Below, piece by piece: positions 50,183 to 60,436 of a stretch of 64,000 nucleotides of DNA (position 1 is the stretch's first letter; each line of letters begins with the position of its first letter). A program made the position numbers and the translations under genes. The stretch covers positions 62,001-126,000 of the forward strand of contig PBLF01000035.1 of the NCBI GenBank assembly GCA_002722295.1, read 5' to 3'. This DNA comes from Stappia sp. GTDB lineage: Bacteria > Pseudomonadota > Alphaproteobacteria > Rhizobiales > Stappiaceae. The notes beneath the pieces are model-generated. The model was not told where the DNA came from. It did not search any database and saw only the letters and a list, made by a program, of their open reading frames with translations.

Positions 50183-53100
50183 GTGTTGGAAAATCTCCTG
50201 TCGGGTGCCGGCAACGCCGTCGTCACCGGCGTGCCGGACGGCGCCGAGGCCCATGTGCTGGCGCAACTGGTCGCCAGCCGTCCGGCGGGATTGGCCGCCG
50301 TCTTCGTCGCACGGGACGCGCAGCACGCGCGGCTTGTGTCGGATGCGCTCGGTTATTTCGCGCCCGGCCTCGACCTGCTCGATTTTCCCGCCTGGGACTG
50401 CCTTCCCTATGACCGCGTTTCGCCCAATGCCGGCATCGTCGCCCGCCGCCTCGGCACGTTGAGCCGTCTGGCCCGGCCGGAGACGCTCGAGAAGCCGACG
50501 CTGCTCGTCACGACGGTCAACGCGATCCTTCAGCGGGTGCCGGAGCGCGCCTTTGCCGCCTCGCAGACCTGGCGGCTCGCGCCCGGGCAGCGGATAGACC
50601 TGTCCAAACTCATTCACTGGCTCGAGATCAACGGCTTCGCACGCGCCTCCACCGTGCAGGACACGGGCGAATACGCGGTGCGCGGCGGCATTGTCGACGT
50701 CTACGCACCGGGCATGGACGCGCCCGTGCGCCTCGACTTCTTCGGCGACTCGCTGGAATCGCTGCGGTCCTTCGACACCGAGACCCAGCGCACCACGAAG
50801 CAGCTCAAGGGGCTGGAGCTCGTCGCCATGAGCGAGGCCGTGCTTTCGGAAGAGGCGATCTCGCGGTTCCGCACCCGCTACGTCAGCCAGTTCGGCGCAT
50901 CCGACCGGGACGACGTGCTCTACCAGTCGATCAGTGACGGGCGCCGCTATCCGGGCATGGAGCACTGGCTTCCGCTTTATCACGATCACCTGGAAACGCT
51001 GTTCGATCACGTCGGCGGTGCCGCGATCGTGCTGGCCTCGTCCACGGACGACGTGGTGCGCGAACGGCTGGACCAGATCGGCGAACATCACGCGGCGCGC
51101 GTCGACGCGATGAACGAGAAGGGCACGGGCGGTGCGGTGCCCTACAAGCCGCTGCCGGCCGACGCGCTCTATCTCACGGCGGAGGAATGGCGCACCCGGC
51201 TCGCGGACGGGGCGAGCGTGCGTCTGTCGCCCTTCGCGGAGCCGCCGGGCTCCGGGCGTCAGGTCGTCGAACTCGACGGACGACAGGGGCGCAGTTTCGC
51301 GGCCGAGCGGGCCGCCGGCGACGTCAATGTCTTCGACGCGCTCACGAGCCATGCGGCCGAGCGGCGCAAGGACGGCAAGCGGATCGTCATCGCCTGCTGG
51401 AGCGAGGGCTCGCGCGAGCGGCTGTCGCATGTGCTGGCCGATCACGGGCTGGACCGCACCGTGCCGGTGGCCACCGATGCGGATGCGCGCGCGCTTCCCA
51501 AGGGAATGACCGGCCTTGCGGTGCTCGGCGTGGAGCACGGCTTCGAGATCGGCGACCTCACGCTGATCTGCGAACAGGACATTCTTGGCGACCGTCTGGT
51601 GCGCCAGCGCAAGCGTCGCGCCAAGGGCGCCAACGTCCTGACCGAGGCGGCGAGCCTGGCGCAGAACGATCTTGTCGTGCACGTGGACCATGGCATCGGC
51701 CGCTTCATCGGCCTGCGCACCATCGAGGCGGTGGGCGCGCCGCATGACTGCCTGGAGCTTCAGTATGCCGGCGGCGACAAGCTGTTCCTGCCGGTGGAGA
51801 ACATCGAGCTTCTGACTCGCTACGGATCGGAAGATACCGAGGCGCAGCTCGACAAGCTCGGCGGCGGCGCATGGCAGGCGCGCAAGGCGCGAATGAAGAA
51901 GCGGATCCTGGAGATCGCCGACGGGCTGATCCGGACCGCCGCCGCGCGTGCGCTCAAGACCGCGCCGGAAATCGTCGCGCCCGAGGGCGTCTACGACGAA
52001 TTCGCCGCCCGCTTCCCCTATGAGGAAACGGACGACCAGCTCAACGCGATCGAGGCGGTGTTCGAGGATCTGGCCTCCGGCCGTCCCATGGACCGGCTGG
52101 GGTGCGGTGATGTGGGCTTCGGCAAGACGGAAGTGGCGCTGCGTGCCGCCTTCGTCGCGGCGATGACCGGCCGCCAGGTGGCGCTCGTCGTGCCGACGAC
52201 CCTGCTGGCGCGGCAGCACTACAAGACCTTTGCCGAACGCTTTCAGGGCCTGCCGATCAACGTTGCCCATGCCTCGCGGCTGGTGCCGGCGAAGGAACTC
52301 GCCGCGACCAAGAAGGGCCTCACCGACGGATCCGTCGACATCGTGGTGGGCACGCACGCGCTGCTCGGCAAGGGCGTGACCTTCCGCGATCTCGGCCTGC
52401 TCATCATCGACGAGGAGCAGCACTTCGGCGTCAAGCACAAGGAACGGCTCAAGGAGCTGAAGTCCGAGGTGCACGTCCTGACGCTCTCGGCGACCCCGAT
52501 CCCGCGCACGCTGCAACTGGCGCTGTCGGGCGTGCGGGAACTGTCGCTCATCGCCACGCCGCCCGTGGACCGGCTGGCCGTACGCACGTTCATCTCGCCC
52601 TTCGATCCCGTCGTGGTGCGCGAGGCGCTGCTGCGCGAGCGCTATCGCGGCGGCCAGAGCTTCTATGTTTGTCCGCGGCTTGCGGATCTTGCCGACACCA
52701 AGGCGTTCCTCGAGGACCATGTTCCGGAAGTGAAGGTGGCGGTCGCGCACGGCCAGATGCCGCCGGGCGAGCTGGAAGACGTCATGAACGCCTTCTATGA
52801 GGGCAAGTTCGACGTTCTGCTCTCCACCACCATCGTGGAATCGGGCCTGGACATTCCCACCGCCAACACGTTGATCGTGCACCGGGCGGACATGTTCGGC
52901 CTGTCGCAGCTCTACCAGCTTCGCGGGCGCGTCGGGCGCTCCAAGACGCGCGCCTATGCACTGTTCACGGTGCCGGCGACAAAGGCGCTGACGCCGACCG
53001 CGGAGCGGCGGCTCAAGGTGCTTCAGTCGCTCGACAGCCTGGGGGCGGGCTTTCAGCTGGCCAGCCACGACCTGGACATTCGCGGGGCGGGTAACCTGCT

Positions 53101-53680
53101 CGGCGAGGAACAGTCGGGTCACATCAAGGAAGTGGGCTTCGAGCTGTACCAGCAGATGCTGGAGGAAGCGGTCGCCCAGCTCAGGAGCGGCGACGATACG
53201 GGCGCCGACGAAACCTGGTCGCCGCAGATCCAGGTGGGCACGCCGGTTCTCATTCCCGAGGACTATGTGCCCGACCTGCCGCTGCGCCTGCAGCTCTACC
53301 GCCGTCTGGCGGACCTCTCCACGCCGGAGGAGATCGACGGGTTCGGCGCCGAGCTCATCGATCGCTTCGGTCCGCTCCCCGACGAGGTCGATCACCTTTT
53401 GAAGATCGTCTACATCAAGGGCCTGTGCCGGCGCGCCAACGTGGAAAAGATCGATGCCGGGCCGAAGGGCGTGGTCATCAGCTTCCGCGACGGCGAGTTC
53501 GCGAACCCCGGCGGACTGGTCGGCTACATCACCGAACAGGGCGTTCTGGCCAAGATCCGGCCGGACCAGAAGGTGGTGCTTTCACGCGACTGGCCGGACG
53601 CGGAACAGCGGCTCAAGGGCGCGGCGGGTGTGCTCATGAAGCTGGTGCGCCTGGCGGAAGCGGGCGTCGCGGCGGCCTGA
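50183..53680 (+). CDS. mfd: Transcription-repair coupling factor Mfd
   Basis: This protein of about 1165 residues displaces stalled RNA polymerase and recruits UvrA. Visible are a UvrB-like N-terminal module ('FPAWDCLPYDRVSPNAGIVA'), the RNA-polymerase interaction domain ('LVVHVDHGIGRFIGLRTIE'), helicase motifs 'GDVGFGKTEVALRAAF', 'LLIIDEEQHFGVKHKE', 'LSATPIPRTLQLAL' and 'QLRGRVGRSKTRAYAL', and the C-terminal TRCF domain. GTG at 50183 with GAGGA upstream is the chosen start; an earlier GTG (50129) is possible. Confidence 0.95.
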   Translation: MLENLLSGAGNAVVTGVPDGAEAHVLAQLVASRPAGLAAVFVARDAQHARLVSDALGYFAPGLDLLDFPAWDCLPYDRVSPNAGIVARRLGTLSRLARPETLEKPTLLVTTVNAILQRVPERAFAASQTWRLAPGQRIDLSKLIHWLEINGFARASTVQDTGEYAVRGGIVDVYAPGMDAPVRLDFFGDSLESLRSFDTETQRTTKQLKGLELVAMSEAVLSEEAISRFRTRYVSQFGASDRDDVLYQSISDGRRYPGMEHWLPLYHDHLETLFDHVGGAAIVLASSTDDVVRERLDQIGEHHAARVDAMNEKGTGGAVPYKPLPADALYLTAEEWRTRLADGASVRLSPFAEPPGSGRQVVELDGRQGRSFAAERAAGDVNVFDALTSHAAERRKDGKRIVIACWSEGSRERLSHVLADHGLDRTVPVATDADARALPKGMTGLAVLGVEHGFEIGDLTLICEQDILGDRLVRQRKRRAKGANVLTEAASLAQNDLVVHVDHGIGRFIGLRTIEAVGAPHDCLELQYAGGDKLFLPVENIELLTRYGSEDTEAQLDKLGGGAWQARKARMKKRILEIADGLIRTAAARALKTAPEIVAPEGVYDEFAARFPYEETDDQLNAIEAVFEDLASGRPMDRLGCGDVGFGKTEVALRAAFVAAMTGRQVALVVPTTLLARQHYKTFAERFQGLPINVAHASRLVPAKELAATKKGLTDGSVDIVVGTHALLGKGVTFRDLGLLIIDEEQHFGVKHKERLKELKSEVHVLTLSATPIPRTLQLALSGVRELSLIATPPVDRLAVRTFISPFDPVVVREALLRERYRGGQSFYVCPRLADLADTKAFLEDHVPEVKVAVAHGQMPPGELEDVMNAFYEGKFDVLLSTTIVESGLDIPTANTLIVHRADMFGLSQLYQLRGRVGRSKTRAYALFTVPATKALTPTAERRLKVLQSLDSLGAGFQLASHDLDIRGAGNLLGEEQSGHIKEVGFELYQQMLEEAVAQLRSGDDTGADETWSPQIQVGTPVLIPEDYVPDLPLRLQLYRRLADLSTPEEIDGFGAELIDRFGPLPDEVDHLLKIVYIKGLCRRANVEKIDAGPKGVVISFRDGEFANPGGLVGYITEQGVLAKIRPDQKVVLSRDWPDAEQRLKGAAGVLMKLVRLAEAGVAAA

Positions 53681-53803
53681 CGCCGGCGGGCATGCGCCGC
53701 GCGCCTGCGTGTTTTCGCGAGGGCGCGCGGAAACCATCCATTAAGCCTGATCGGCGACACTGTTTCTCGAGAACGGTTCGTATTCAGTCAGGTCTCATCC
53801 CCC

Positions 53804-54136
53804 GTGCCCTTCAGTGCTACCCGCTACCGGAAGAAGACCCTGCGCCAGCGCCTCGCGGCGCCGGTCATCGCCTTCGCCCTCATCGGCTACTTCGGCTTCC
53901 ATGCGCTCAACGGCGAACTCGGTCTCGTCGGCAAGGCGCGGATCGAACACCGCTATGCGGAACTGGAGAAGGAGCTTTCACAGCTCACCGCGGAGCGCCG
54001 GGAACTGGAGCGCCGCGTGGCACTGCTGCGGCCCGAAAGCCTCGATCCGGACATGATCGACGAGCGCGCCCGCGCGAGCCTGAATGTCGTTCAGCCTCAG
54101 GAGCTTGCGATCCTGAGGCCGCAGCGTGGCCGGTGA
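53804..54136 (+). CDS. ftsB: Septum formation initiator FtsB/DivIC family
   Basis: This 110-residue bitopic protein has a short basic N-terminus, one membrane helix ('LAAPVIAFALIGYFGFHALN', about 17-36) and a periplasmic coiled coil ('LEKELSQLTAERRELERRVA', about 53-75). It would join the FtsQLB divisome complex. The start is GTG. Its position just upstream of the pyruvate dehydrogenase operon is typical of Rhizobiales. Confidence 0.9.
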   Translation: MPFSATRYRKKTLRQRLAAPVIAFALIGYFGFHALNGELGLVGKARIEHRYAELEKELSQLTAERRELERRVALLRPESLDPDMIDERARASLNVVQPQELAILRPQRGR

Positions 54137-54145
54137 TTTAATCTG

Positions 54146-54318
54146 AAATCGGTTAAGTTGGCACTTTGAACTAAAAATCGGTTCATTCACGATTCCGTCT
54201 TTTTTGACAGGCCCTTGCGTCGCCGGTTTCCGGTGCCTTTCGCTCCTCCATTTGACTTTTCCTGCAGCCTGGCTTCGGCTACCTTGAGGCTGAGGAAACG
54301 CTGTTCCGAAACAGGAAC
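54146..54318. promoter_or_regulatory. pdhA upstream region with repeats
   Basis: AAATCGGTT occurs twice (54146-54154, 54175-54183) in an AT-rich stretch after ftsB. TTTTTTGACA lies at about 54201-54210 as a possible -35 region. GTTCC-GAAACA-GGAAC at 54303-54318 is an inverted repeat in the leader, 20 bases before the pdhA ATG. Functions are not known. Confidence 0.35.
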
Positions 54319-54338
54319 GCCACAGTGAGGCGAGGGTA

Positions 54339-55391
54339 ATGGCAGCATCGTCAGGGAAGGGCGCCAGCACGCGTGCCAAGACGTCGGGACGTTCGCGCGG
54401 AGGGGCAAAATCCTCCGCCCCCGCGATTGTCGAGTTCACAAAGGATCAGGAGCTTGAGGCCTATCGCCACATGCTGCTCATCCGCCGTTTCGAGGAAAAG
54501 GCCGGCCAGCTCTATGGCATGGGCCTGATCGGCGGCTTCTGTCACCTTTACATCGGCCAGGAAGCGGTCGTCGTCGGCATGCGCATGGCGGCGAAGGACG
54601 GCGACCAGATGATCACGGGCTACCGCGATCACGGCCACATGCTCGCCATGGACATGGACCCGAAGGGCGTCATGGCCGAGCTGACCGGACGCAGGGGCGG
54701 CTATTCCAAGGGGAAGGGCGGCTCCATGCACATGTTCTCCAAGGAGAAGCAGTTCTATGGCGGCCACGGCATCGTCGGCGCGCAGGTGTCGCTTGGCACG
54801 GGCCTCGGCTTCGCCAACCGCTACCGCGACAATGGCGCCGTCTCCATGACCTTCTTCGGCGACGGCGCCTCCAACCAGGGGCAGGTCTACGAGAGCTTCA
54901 ACATGGCGCAGCTCTGGAAGCTGCCCGTGGTCTATGTCATCGAGAACAACAAGTACGGCATGGGCACCAGCGTCGAGCGCGCCTCGGCGACGACGGACCT
55001 GTCCCAGCGCGGCGCCTCCTTCGGCATTCCGGGCGAGCAGGTCGACGGCATGGACGTTCGCGCCGTCATGGCCGCGAGCGAGAAGGCGCTGGAGCACTGC
55101 CGCTCCGGCAAGGGCCCCTACATCCTGGAGATGATCACCTACCGCTATCGCGGCCATTCCATGTCGGATCCGGCCAAGTACCGGTCGAAGGACGAGGTCC
55201 AGAAGATGCGGACCGAGCACGACCCGATCGAGCAGGTCCGCAAGCGCCTTCTGGATGCCGGCTGGGCCAGCGAGGACGAGCTGAAGGCCATCGACAAGGA
55301 GGTCCGCGAAATCGTCGCCGAGTCGGCGGAGTTCGCGCAGACCGATCCGGAGCCGGATCCGTCCGAGCTTTACACCGACATTCTCCTCTAA
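54339..55391 (+). CDS. pdhA: Pyruvate dehydrogenase E1 alpha subunit
   Basis: This 350-residue thiamine-diphosphate subunit has the TPP motif '[20 protein letters not shown]' ending in 'ENNKYGMG', and '[15 protein letters not shown]' with the phosphorylation-loop-type sequence of alpha2beta2 E1 enzymes. It decarboxylates pyruvate with PdhB. It is 16 bases upstream of pdhB in the pdhA-pdhB-pdhC-lpdA order. Confidence 0.97.
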   Translation: MAASSGKGASTRAKTSGRSRGGAKSSAPAIVEFTKDQELEAYRHMLLIRRFEEKAGQLYGMGLIGGFCHLYIGQEAVVVGMRMAAKDGDQMITGYRDHGHMLAMDMDPKGVMAELTGRRGGYSKGKGGSMHMFSKEKQFYGGHGIVGAQVSLGTGLGFANRYRDNGAVSMTFFGDGASNQGQVYESFNMAQLWKLPVVYVIENNKYGMGTSVERASATTDLSQRGASFGIPGEQVDGMDVRAVMAASEKALEHCRSGKGPYILEMITYRYRGHSMSDPAKYRSKDEVQKMRTEHDPIEQVRKRLLDAGWASEDELKAIDKEVREIVAESAEFAQTDPEPDPSELYTDILL

Positions 55392-55407
55392 GTGGCGGGG
55401 CGCGAAC

Positions 55408-56796
55408 ATGCCGATTGAGATTCTGATGCCGGCCCTCTCGCCGACGATGGAAGAGGGCACCCTGGCGAAATGGGTGAAGAACGAAGGTGACACCGTGTCG
55501 GCGGGCGACGTGATCGCCGAGATCGAGACGGACAAGGCCACGATGGAGGTCGAGGCGGTCGACGAAGGCACGCTCGGCAAGATCCTCATCGAGGCCGGCA
55601 CCGAGAACGTGAAGGTCAACACGCCGATCGCCCTGCTTCTGGAGGAGGGCGAGGACGCCGCCGACCTGGACAAGGCCGCGAGCTCTCCCGCTCCTGCTCC
55701 CGAGCAGAAGAGCGAGGCCTCCGAGACGGCCGAACCCGAGAAGCCGGCCTCCGCGCCCGCGACGCCGGCCGCAGAGGCAAAGCCCGAGCCGGACGCTCCC
55801 GAAGGCACCGCGATGGTCCAGTCGACCGTGCGCGAGGCCCTGCGCGATGCCATGGCGGAGGAAATGCGCCGCGACGGCGACGTGTTCCTCATGGGCGAGG
55901 AAGTCGCCGAGTACCAGGGCGCCTACAAGATCTCCCAGGGACTGCTCGAGGAGTTCGGGGCACGCCGCGTGATCGACACGCCGATCACCGAGCACGGGTT
56001 CACCGGCATGGGCGTCGGTGCGGCGATGGCCGGGCTGAAGCCGATCGTCGAGTTCATGACGTTCAACTTCGCCATGCAGGCGATCGACCAGATCATCAAC
56101 TCCGCCGCCAAGACGCTCTACATGTCCGGTGGCCAGATGGGCGCGCCGATCGTGTTCCGTGGCGCCAATGGCGCGGCTGCGCGCGTAGCCGCCCAGCACA
56201 GCCAGGACTATGCGGCATGGTACGCCCATGTTCCGGGTCTCAAGGTGGTGCAGCCCTGGTCGGCGGCGGACGCCAAGGGCCTTCTCAAGGCCGCGATCCG
56301 CGACCCGAACCCGGTGGTCTTCCTCGAGAACGAGATCCTCTACGGCCAGAGCTTCGAGATTCCCGATGTGGAGGACTTCGTCCTGCCGATCGGCAAGGCG
56401 AAGATCGAACGTGCCGGCACGGACGTGACGCTCGTTTCCTGGGGCATCGGCATGACCTACGTCATGAAGGCGGTCGAGGAACTCGCAGGGATGGGCATTT
56501 CGGCCGAGGTGGTGAACCTGCGCACGATCCGTCCGCTCGACATCGACACGGTGATCGCCTCGGTCAAGAAGACCGGTCGCCTAGTCACGGTCGAGGAGGC
56601 CTATCCGATGTGTTCGGTCTCGTCCGAGATCGGCTACCAGGTGCAGGAGAAGGCGTTCGACTGGCTCGACGCGCCGGTGCTGCGCGTGACGGGCAAGGAC
56701 GTTCCCATGCCCTATGCCGCCAATCTGGAAAAGCTCGCGCTGCCGACGATCAAGGACGTCATCGACGCGGTGAAAGCCGTCACCTACACGGCCTGA
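55408..56796 (+). CDS. pdhB: Pyruvate dehydrogenase E1 beta subunit with N-terminal lipoyl domain
   Basis: This 462-residue protein carries a lipoyl domain at residues 1-80 (lipoyl Lys43 in '[13 protein letters not shown]'), an Ala/Pro/Glu-rich linker (84-130) and the E1 beta transketolase domain (about 135-462, '[18 protein letters not shown]', '[19 protein letters not shown]'). Lipoylated E1 beta is a known alphaproteobacterial variant. The lipoyl domain is very similar to that of PdhC ten bases downstream. Confidence 0.97.
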   Translation: MPIEILMPALSPTMEEGTLAKWVKNEGDTVSAGDVIAEIETDKATMEVEAVDEGTLGKILIEAGTENVKVNTPIALLLEEGEDAADLDKAASSPAPAPEQKSEASETAEPEKPASAPATPAAEAKPEPDAPEGTAMVQSTVREALRDAMAEEMRRDGDVFLMGEEVAEYQGAYKISQGLLEEFGARRVIDTPITEHGFTGMGVGAAMAGLKPIVEFMTFNFAMQAIDQIINSAAKTLYMSGGQMGAPIVFRGANGAAARVAAQHSQDYAAWYAHVPGLKVVQPWSAADAKGLLKAAIRDPNPVVFLENEILYGQSFEIPDVEDFVLPIGKAKIERAGTDVTLVSWGIGMTYVMKAVEELAGMGISAEVVNLRTIRPLDIDTVIASVKKTGRLVTVEEAYPMCSVSSEIGYQVQEKAFDWLDAPVLRVTGKDVPMPYAANLEKLALPTIKDVIDAVKAVTYTA

Positions 56797-56806
56797 GGGG
56801 GAAACC

Positions 56807-58192
56807 ATGCCGATCAAGATCCTGATGCCGGCCCTCTCGCCGACGATGGAAGAGGGCAATCTGGCCAAGTGGCTGGTCAAGGAAGGCGACAGCGTCTCGT
56901 CCGGTGACGTGATCGCCGAGATCGAGACCGACAAGGCGACCATGGAAGTGGAAGCCGTCGACGAGGGCACCGTTGGCAAGATCCTCGTGGAGGCCGGCGC
57001 CCAGGGCGTGAAGGTCAACGAGGTTATCGCGCTGCTGCTGGAAGAGGGCGAGGACGCCTCGGCGCTCGAAGGCGTCGGCAACGACAACGGCGGGCCCAAG
57101 GCCTCCGGAAGCGAGGCGTCGTCCGGCAAGGACGAGGCTCCCGCGACGGCGTCCGAGGACAAGCCGGCCGCCGATCGGGGGCCGGTCGCCTCCGGCGAGG
57201 AGCCGGCCAAGGCTCCGCCGCCGCCATCGACGAAGGAGGGCGGGCGCATCTTCGCCTCGCCGCTCGCGCGCCGTCTTGCCGCCGAGGGCGGGCTGGACCT
57301 TGCCGCGATGACGGGCTCCGGCCCGCACGGGCGCATCGTCAAGCGCGATGTGGACGAGGCTCTGAAATCGGGCACCGCGCGCAAGGGCGCGGAGGCTCCG
57401 AAGGCGGACAAGGCCGCAGCCGAGGCACCGAAGGCCGCCGCGCCCGCAGGCATGTCGGATTCCCAGGTGCTGAAGCTGTTCGAGGAAGGCTCCTACGAGG
57501 TCGTGCCGCATGACAACATGCGCAAGACCATCGCCAAGCGGCTGACCGAGTCCAAGCAGACCGTGCCGCACTTCTACCTGACGGTGGATTGCGAGCTCGA
57601 CGCGCTGCTGGCGCTGCGTGCCCAGCTCAACGCCTCCGCGCCGAAGGACAAGGACGGCAAGCTGGCCTACAAGCTTTCGGTCAACGACATGGTCATCAAG
57701 GCCCAGGCGTTGGCGCTGCGTGACATCCCGATGGCCAACGCAAGCTGGACCGACGGCGGAATGCTCGTCCACAAGCATGCGGACGTGGGCGTCGCGGTCG
57801 CCATCGACGGCGGCCTGATCACGCCGATCATCCGCCGTGCCGAGGAGAAGACGCTCTCCGCCATCTCCAACGAGATGAAGGACCTGGCGGCCCGGGCGCG
57901 CATGCGCAAGCTGCAGCCGCAGGAGTATCAGGGCGGAACCACCTCCGTGTCGAACCTCGGCATGTTCGGCATCAAGGACTTCTGCGCGGTGATCAACCCG
58001 CCGCACGCCACGATCCTGGCGGTCGGCGCGGGTGAGAAGCGCGCGGTCGTGAAGAACGACGAACTGGCAATCGCCACCGTCATGTCGGTGACGCTGTCGA
58101 CCGACCACCGGGCCGTCGACGGCGCGCTCGGCGCGGAACTCGTCGCCGCCTTCAAGCAGTACATCGAAAACCCGATGTCCATGCTGGTCTGA
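56807..58192 (+). CDS. pdhC: Dihydrolipoamide acetyltransferase (E2 of pyruvate dehydrogenase)
   Basis: This 461-residue E2 has one lipoyl domain (1-80, Lys43), a peripheral subunit-binding domain (about 146-182, 'FASPLARRLAAEGGLDLAAM', 'GSGPHGRIVKRDV') and the acetyltransferase core with 'STDHRAVDGALGAEL' (catalytic His and Asp). It transfers the acetyl group to CoA. A GC hairpin with a weak T-tract follows. Confidence 0.97.
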   Translation: MPIKILMPALSPTMEEGNLAKWLVKEGDSVSSGDVIAEIETDKATMEVEAVDEGTVGKILVEAGAQGVKVNEVIALLLEEGEDASALEGVGNDNGGPKASGSEASSGKDEAPATASEDKPAADRGPVASGEEPAKAPPPPSTKEGGRIFASPLARRLAAEGGLDLAAMTGSGPHGRIVKRDVDEALKSGTARKGAEAPKADKAAAEAPKAAAPAGMSDSQVLKLFEEGSYEVVPHDNMRKTIAKRLTESKQTVPHFYLTVDCELDALLALRAQLNASAPKDKDGKLAYKLSVNDMVIKAQALALRDIPMANASWTDGGMLVHKHADVGVAVAIDGGLITPIIRRAEEKTLSAISNEMKDLAARARMRKLQPQEYQGGTTSVSNLGMFGIKDFCAVINPPHATILAVGAGEKRAVVKNDELAIATVMSVTLSTDHRAVDGALGAELVAAFKQYIENPMSMLV

Positions 58193-58200
58193 GCCATCGC

Positions 58201-58232
58201 GGCGGCCGGGAGACCGGCCGCCGTTTGCTCTT
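58201..58232 (+). terminator. Hairpin between pdhC and lpdA
   Basis: GGCGGCCGG (58201-58209) and CCGGCCGCC (58214-58222) with a GAGA tetraloop are followed by GTTTGCTCTT. The T-tract is interrupted, so partial termination or mRNA stabilisation is possible, separating pdhABC from lpdA. Confidence 0.55.
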
Positions 58233-58307
58233 CAGGTGCCTGATTTCACGGACGGCAGACGGCGCGTCACGACGCTCGCGCCCGTCGTCCGAGCTGGAGG
58301 ATTGTTC

Positions 58308-59756
58308 ATGAGCGGCACGTCCTACGACGTCATCATCATCGGCTCGGGCCCGGGCGGCTATGTCACCGCGATCCGCGCGGCGCAGCTCGGTCTCAAGACG
58401 GCCATCGTCGAACGGGAGCATCTCGGCGGCATCTGCCTCAACTGGGGCTGCATCCCGACCAAGGCGCTGCTGCGCTCGGCGGAGATCCTCGACCACGCCA
58501 ATCACGCCAAGAGCTTCGGCCTGAAGCTCGAGGGCAAGATGACGGCGGACGTGAAGGATGTGGTCGCCCGCTCGCGCGGCGTCTCCGCGCGCCTCAACGG
58601 CGGCGTCGGCTTCCTCATGAAGAAGAACAAGATCGACGTGATCTGGGGCGAGGCGAAGCTGACGAAGCCCGGCGAGGTCAAGGTGGGCAAGTCGTCCAAG
58701 CCGGTCGTCGAGCCGCAGAACCCGATCCCCAAGGGCGTGAAGGGCGAGGGCACCTACACGGCGAGGCACGTCATCGTCGCCACCGGCGCCCGTCCGCGCG
58801 CGCTGCCGGGCATCGAGCCCGACGGCAAGCTGATCTGGACCTATTTCGAGGCGATGAAGCCGGACACGCTGCCCAAGTCGCTGCTGGTCATGGGCTCGGG
58901 CGCCATCGGCATCGAGTTCGCGTCCTTCTATCGCTCCATGGGTGTCGACGTGACCGTCGTGGAGCTGATGCCGCAGATCATGCCGGTTGAGGACGCGGAA
59001 ATCTCCGCGCTTGCCCGCAAGCAGCTCGAGAAGCGCGGCCTCAAGATTATCACCGAGGCGAAGGTCTCCAAGGTGGAAAAGGGCTCGAACTCGGTCACCG
59101 CCCACGTGGAGACCAAGGACGGCAAGGTGGAAAAGATCACCGCAGACCGCCTTATCTCCGCCGTCGGTGTCCAGGGCAACATCGAGGGGCTTGGCCTCGA
59201 GGACCTTGGCGTCAAGACCGACCGTGGCTGCGTCGTCATCGACGGCTACGGCAAGACCAATGTGCCGGGCGTCTATGCCATCGGCGACGTCGCCGGGCCT
59301 CCGATGCTCGCGCACAAGGCCGAGCATGAGGGCGTGATCTGCATCGAGAAGATCGCGGGCCTGCCGAATGTCCATCCGATGGACAAGGGCAAGATCCCCG
59401 GTTGCACCTATTGCAACCCGCAGGTCGCCTCCGTGGGGCTCACCGAGGCGAAGGCCAAGGAAGCCGGCCGTGACATCCGCGTCGGCCGCTACAACTTCAA
59501 CGCCAACGGCAAGGCCATTGCGCTCGGCGAGGACCAGGGTCTGATCAAGACCATCTTCGACAAGAAGACGGGCGAGCTTCTGGGCGCGCATATGGTCGGC
59601 GCGGAGGTTACCGAGCTCATCCAGGGCTTCGTCGTCGCCATGAACCTGGAAACGACCGAGGAAGAGCTGATGCACACGATCTTCCCGCATCCGACGCTTT
59701 CGGAAATGATGAAGGAAAGCGTGCTCGACGCCTACGGACGGGTGCTCAACGCCTGA
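58308..59756 (+). CDS. lpdA: Dihydrolipoyl dehydrogenase (E3)
   Basis: This 482-residue flavoprotein reoxidises dihydrolipoamide. It shows FAD fold 'DVIIIGSGPGGYVTAIRAAQ', redox pair Cys43/Cys48 in 'GGICLNWGCIPTKALL', NAD fold 'LLVMGSGAIGIEFASFY', and catalytic His in 'FPHPTLSEMMKES'. The start at 58308 has GGAGGA 6 bases upstream; the longer frame from 58236 is not supported. An insertion around residues 120-150 is typical of rhizobial PDH-operon LpdA. Confidence 0.96.
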   Translation: MSGTSYDVIIIGSGPGGYVTAIRAAQLGLKTAIVEREHLGGICLNWGCIPTKALLRSAEILDHANHAKSFGLKLEGKMTADVKDVVARSRGVSARLNGGVGFLMKKNKIDVIWGEAKLTKPGEVKVGKSSKPVVEPQNPIPKGVKGEGTYTARHVIVATGARPRALPGIEPDGKLIWTYFEAMKPDTLPKSLLVMGSGAIGIEFASFYRSMGVDVTVVELMPQIMPVEDAEISALARKQLEKRGLKIITEAKVSKVEKGSNSVTAHVETKDGKVEKITADRLISAVGVQGNIEGLGLEDLGVKTDRGCVVIDGYGKTNVPGVYAIGDVAGPPMLAHKAEHEGVICIEKIAGLPNVHPMDKGKIPGCTYCNPQVASVGLTEAKAKEAGRDIRVGRYNFNANGKAIALGEDQGLIKTIFDKKTGELLGAHMVGAEVTELIQGFVVAMNLETTEEELMHTIFPHPTLSEMMKESVLDAYGRVLNA

Positions 59757-59888
59757 TCAGGCTCACGCCGCGTGGGTGCCGTCGTGCGGGTGTCGCACTT
59801 TCGGTGTCCCGTTGCGATCCTGTAAGATGCAAGTCAGGGGGCCGGGCACGGCTTCCCGACATCGAAAGTCAAGCTGGGGAATCGGGCA

Positions 59889-60137
59889 ATGGACATCAAG
59901 AATATCGTTATCTGGTGCGTGATCGGCCTGATCGCCGGCTGGCTCGCAAGCCTGCTCATCGGCGGTGGCGGCCTGATCCGTTACGTCCTGACGGGTCTGA
60001 TCGGAGCCTTCGTCGGCGGGTTCCTGTTCAACGCGGCCGGAATCAACGTCAACCTGGGCAACGCCTTCGTCAACCAGGTCGTGGTGTCGGCGGTTGGCGC
60101 GGTCATCGTCGTGCTGATTGCACGGGCGCTGGCCTGA
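59889..60137 (+). CDS. GlsB/YeaQ/YmgE-family membrane protein, copy 1
   Basis: This 82-residue protein has three hydrophobic glycine-rich helices ('VIGLIAGWLASLLIGGGG', 'LTGLIGAFVGGFLFNAAG', 'VVVSAVGAVIVVLIARAL'). The family is the transglycosylase-associated/GlsB type, often stress-induced. It is 55 bases upstream of a paralogue. Function is uncertain. Confidence 0.88.
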   Translation: MDIKNIVIWCVIGLIAGWLASLLIGGGGLIRYVLTGLIGAFVGGFLFNAAGINVNLGNAFVNQVVVSAVGAVIVVLIARALA

Positions 60138-60192
60138 GTTCCTGACGAAAGCGGCGAGGGCGCGCCTTGCGCCCCGCGAAAGGACCGGTCAC

Positions 60193-60432
60193 ATGGGTTT
60201 CATTCTCTGGATCGTCATCGGACTGATTGCCGGTGCGGTCGCGCATCGGGTGCTGGACAGTCGCGGCGGATTTCTCGGCAGTCTGATCGTTGGCCTCGTC
60301 GGTGCCCTGGTCGGCGGCTATCTGGCCGACATCCTGCGGCTGCACGTGACGGGCGGGTTCATCGACCAGCTTCTGGTGTCGACGCTCGGAGCGATCCTTT
60401 TCCTGTTCATCTGGCGCAAGATCAGAAGCTGA
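60193..60432 (+). CDS. GlsB/YeaQ/YmgE-family membrane protein, copy 2
   Basis: This 79-residue paralogue of the preceding protein has three glycine-rich helices ('WIVIGLIAGAVAHRVLD', 'FLGSLIVGLVGALVGGYLAD', 'LLVSTLGAILFLFIWRK'). AAAGGA lies upstream of the ATG at 60193. The two copies are clearly diverged. Confidence 0.88.
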   Translation: MGFILWIVIGLIAGAVAHRVLDSRGGFLGSLIVGLVGALVGGYLADILRLHVTGGFIDQLLVSTLGAILFLFIWRKIRS

Positions 60433-60436
60433 GGCG

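Noticed and set aside
50087..53395. 1102-residue open frame antisense to mfd
   Set aside because: It is a GC-driven mirror frame of a certain gene, with no family motifs or ribosome binding site.
54168..54184. GAAC and GTTC near ftsB/pdhA as a LexA box
   Set aside because: The half-sites are inverted with a 9-base gap instead of direct repeats with 7, so they do not fit the alphaproteobacterial operator.
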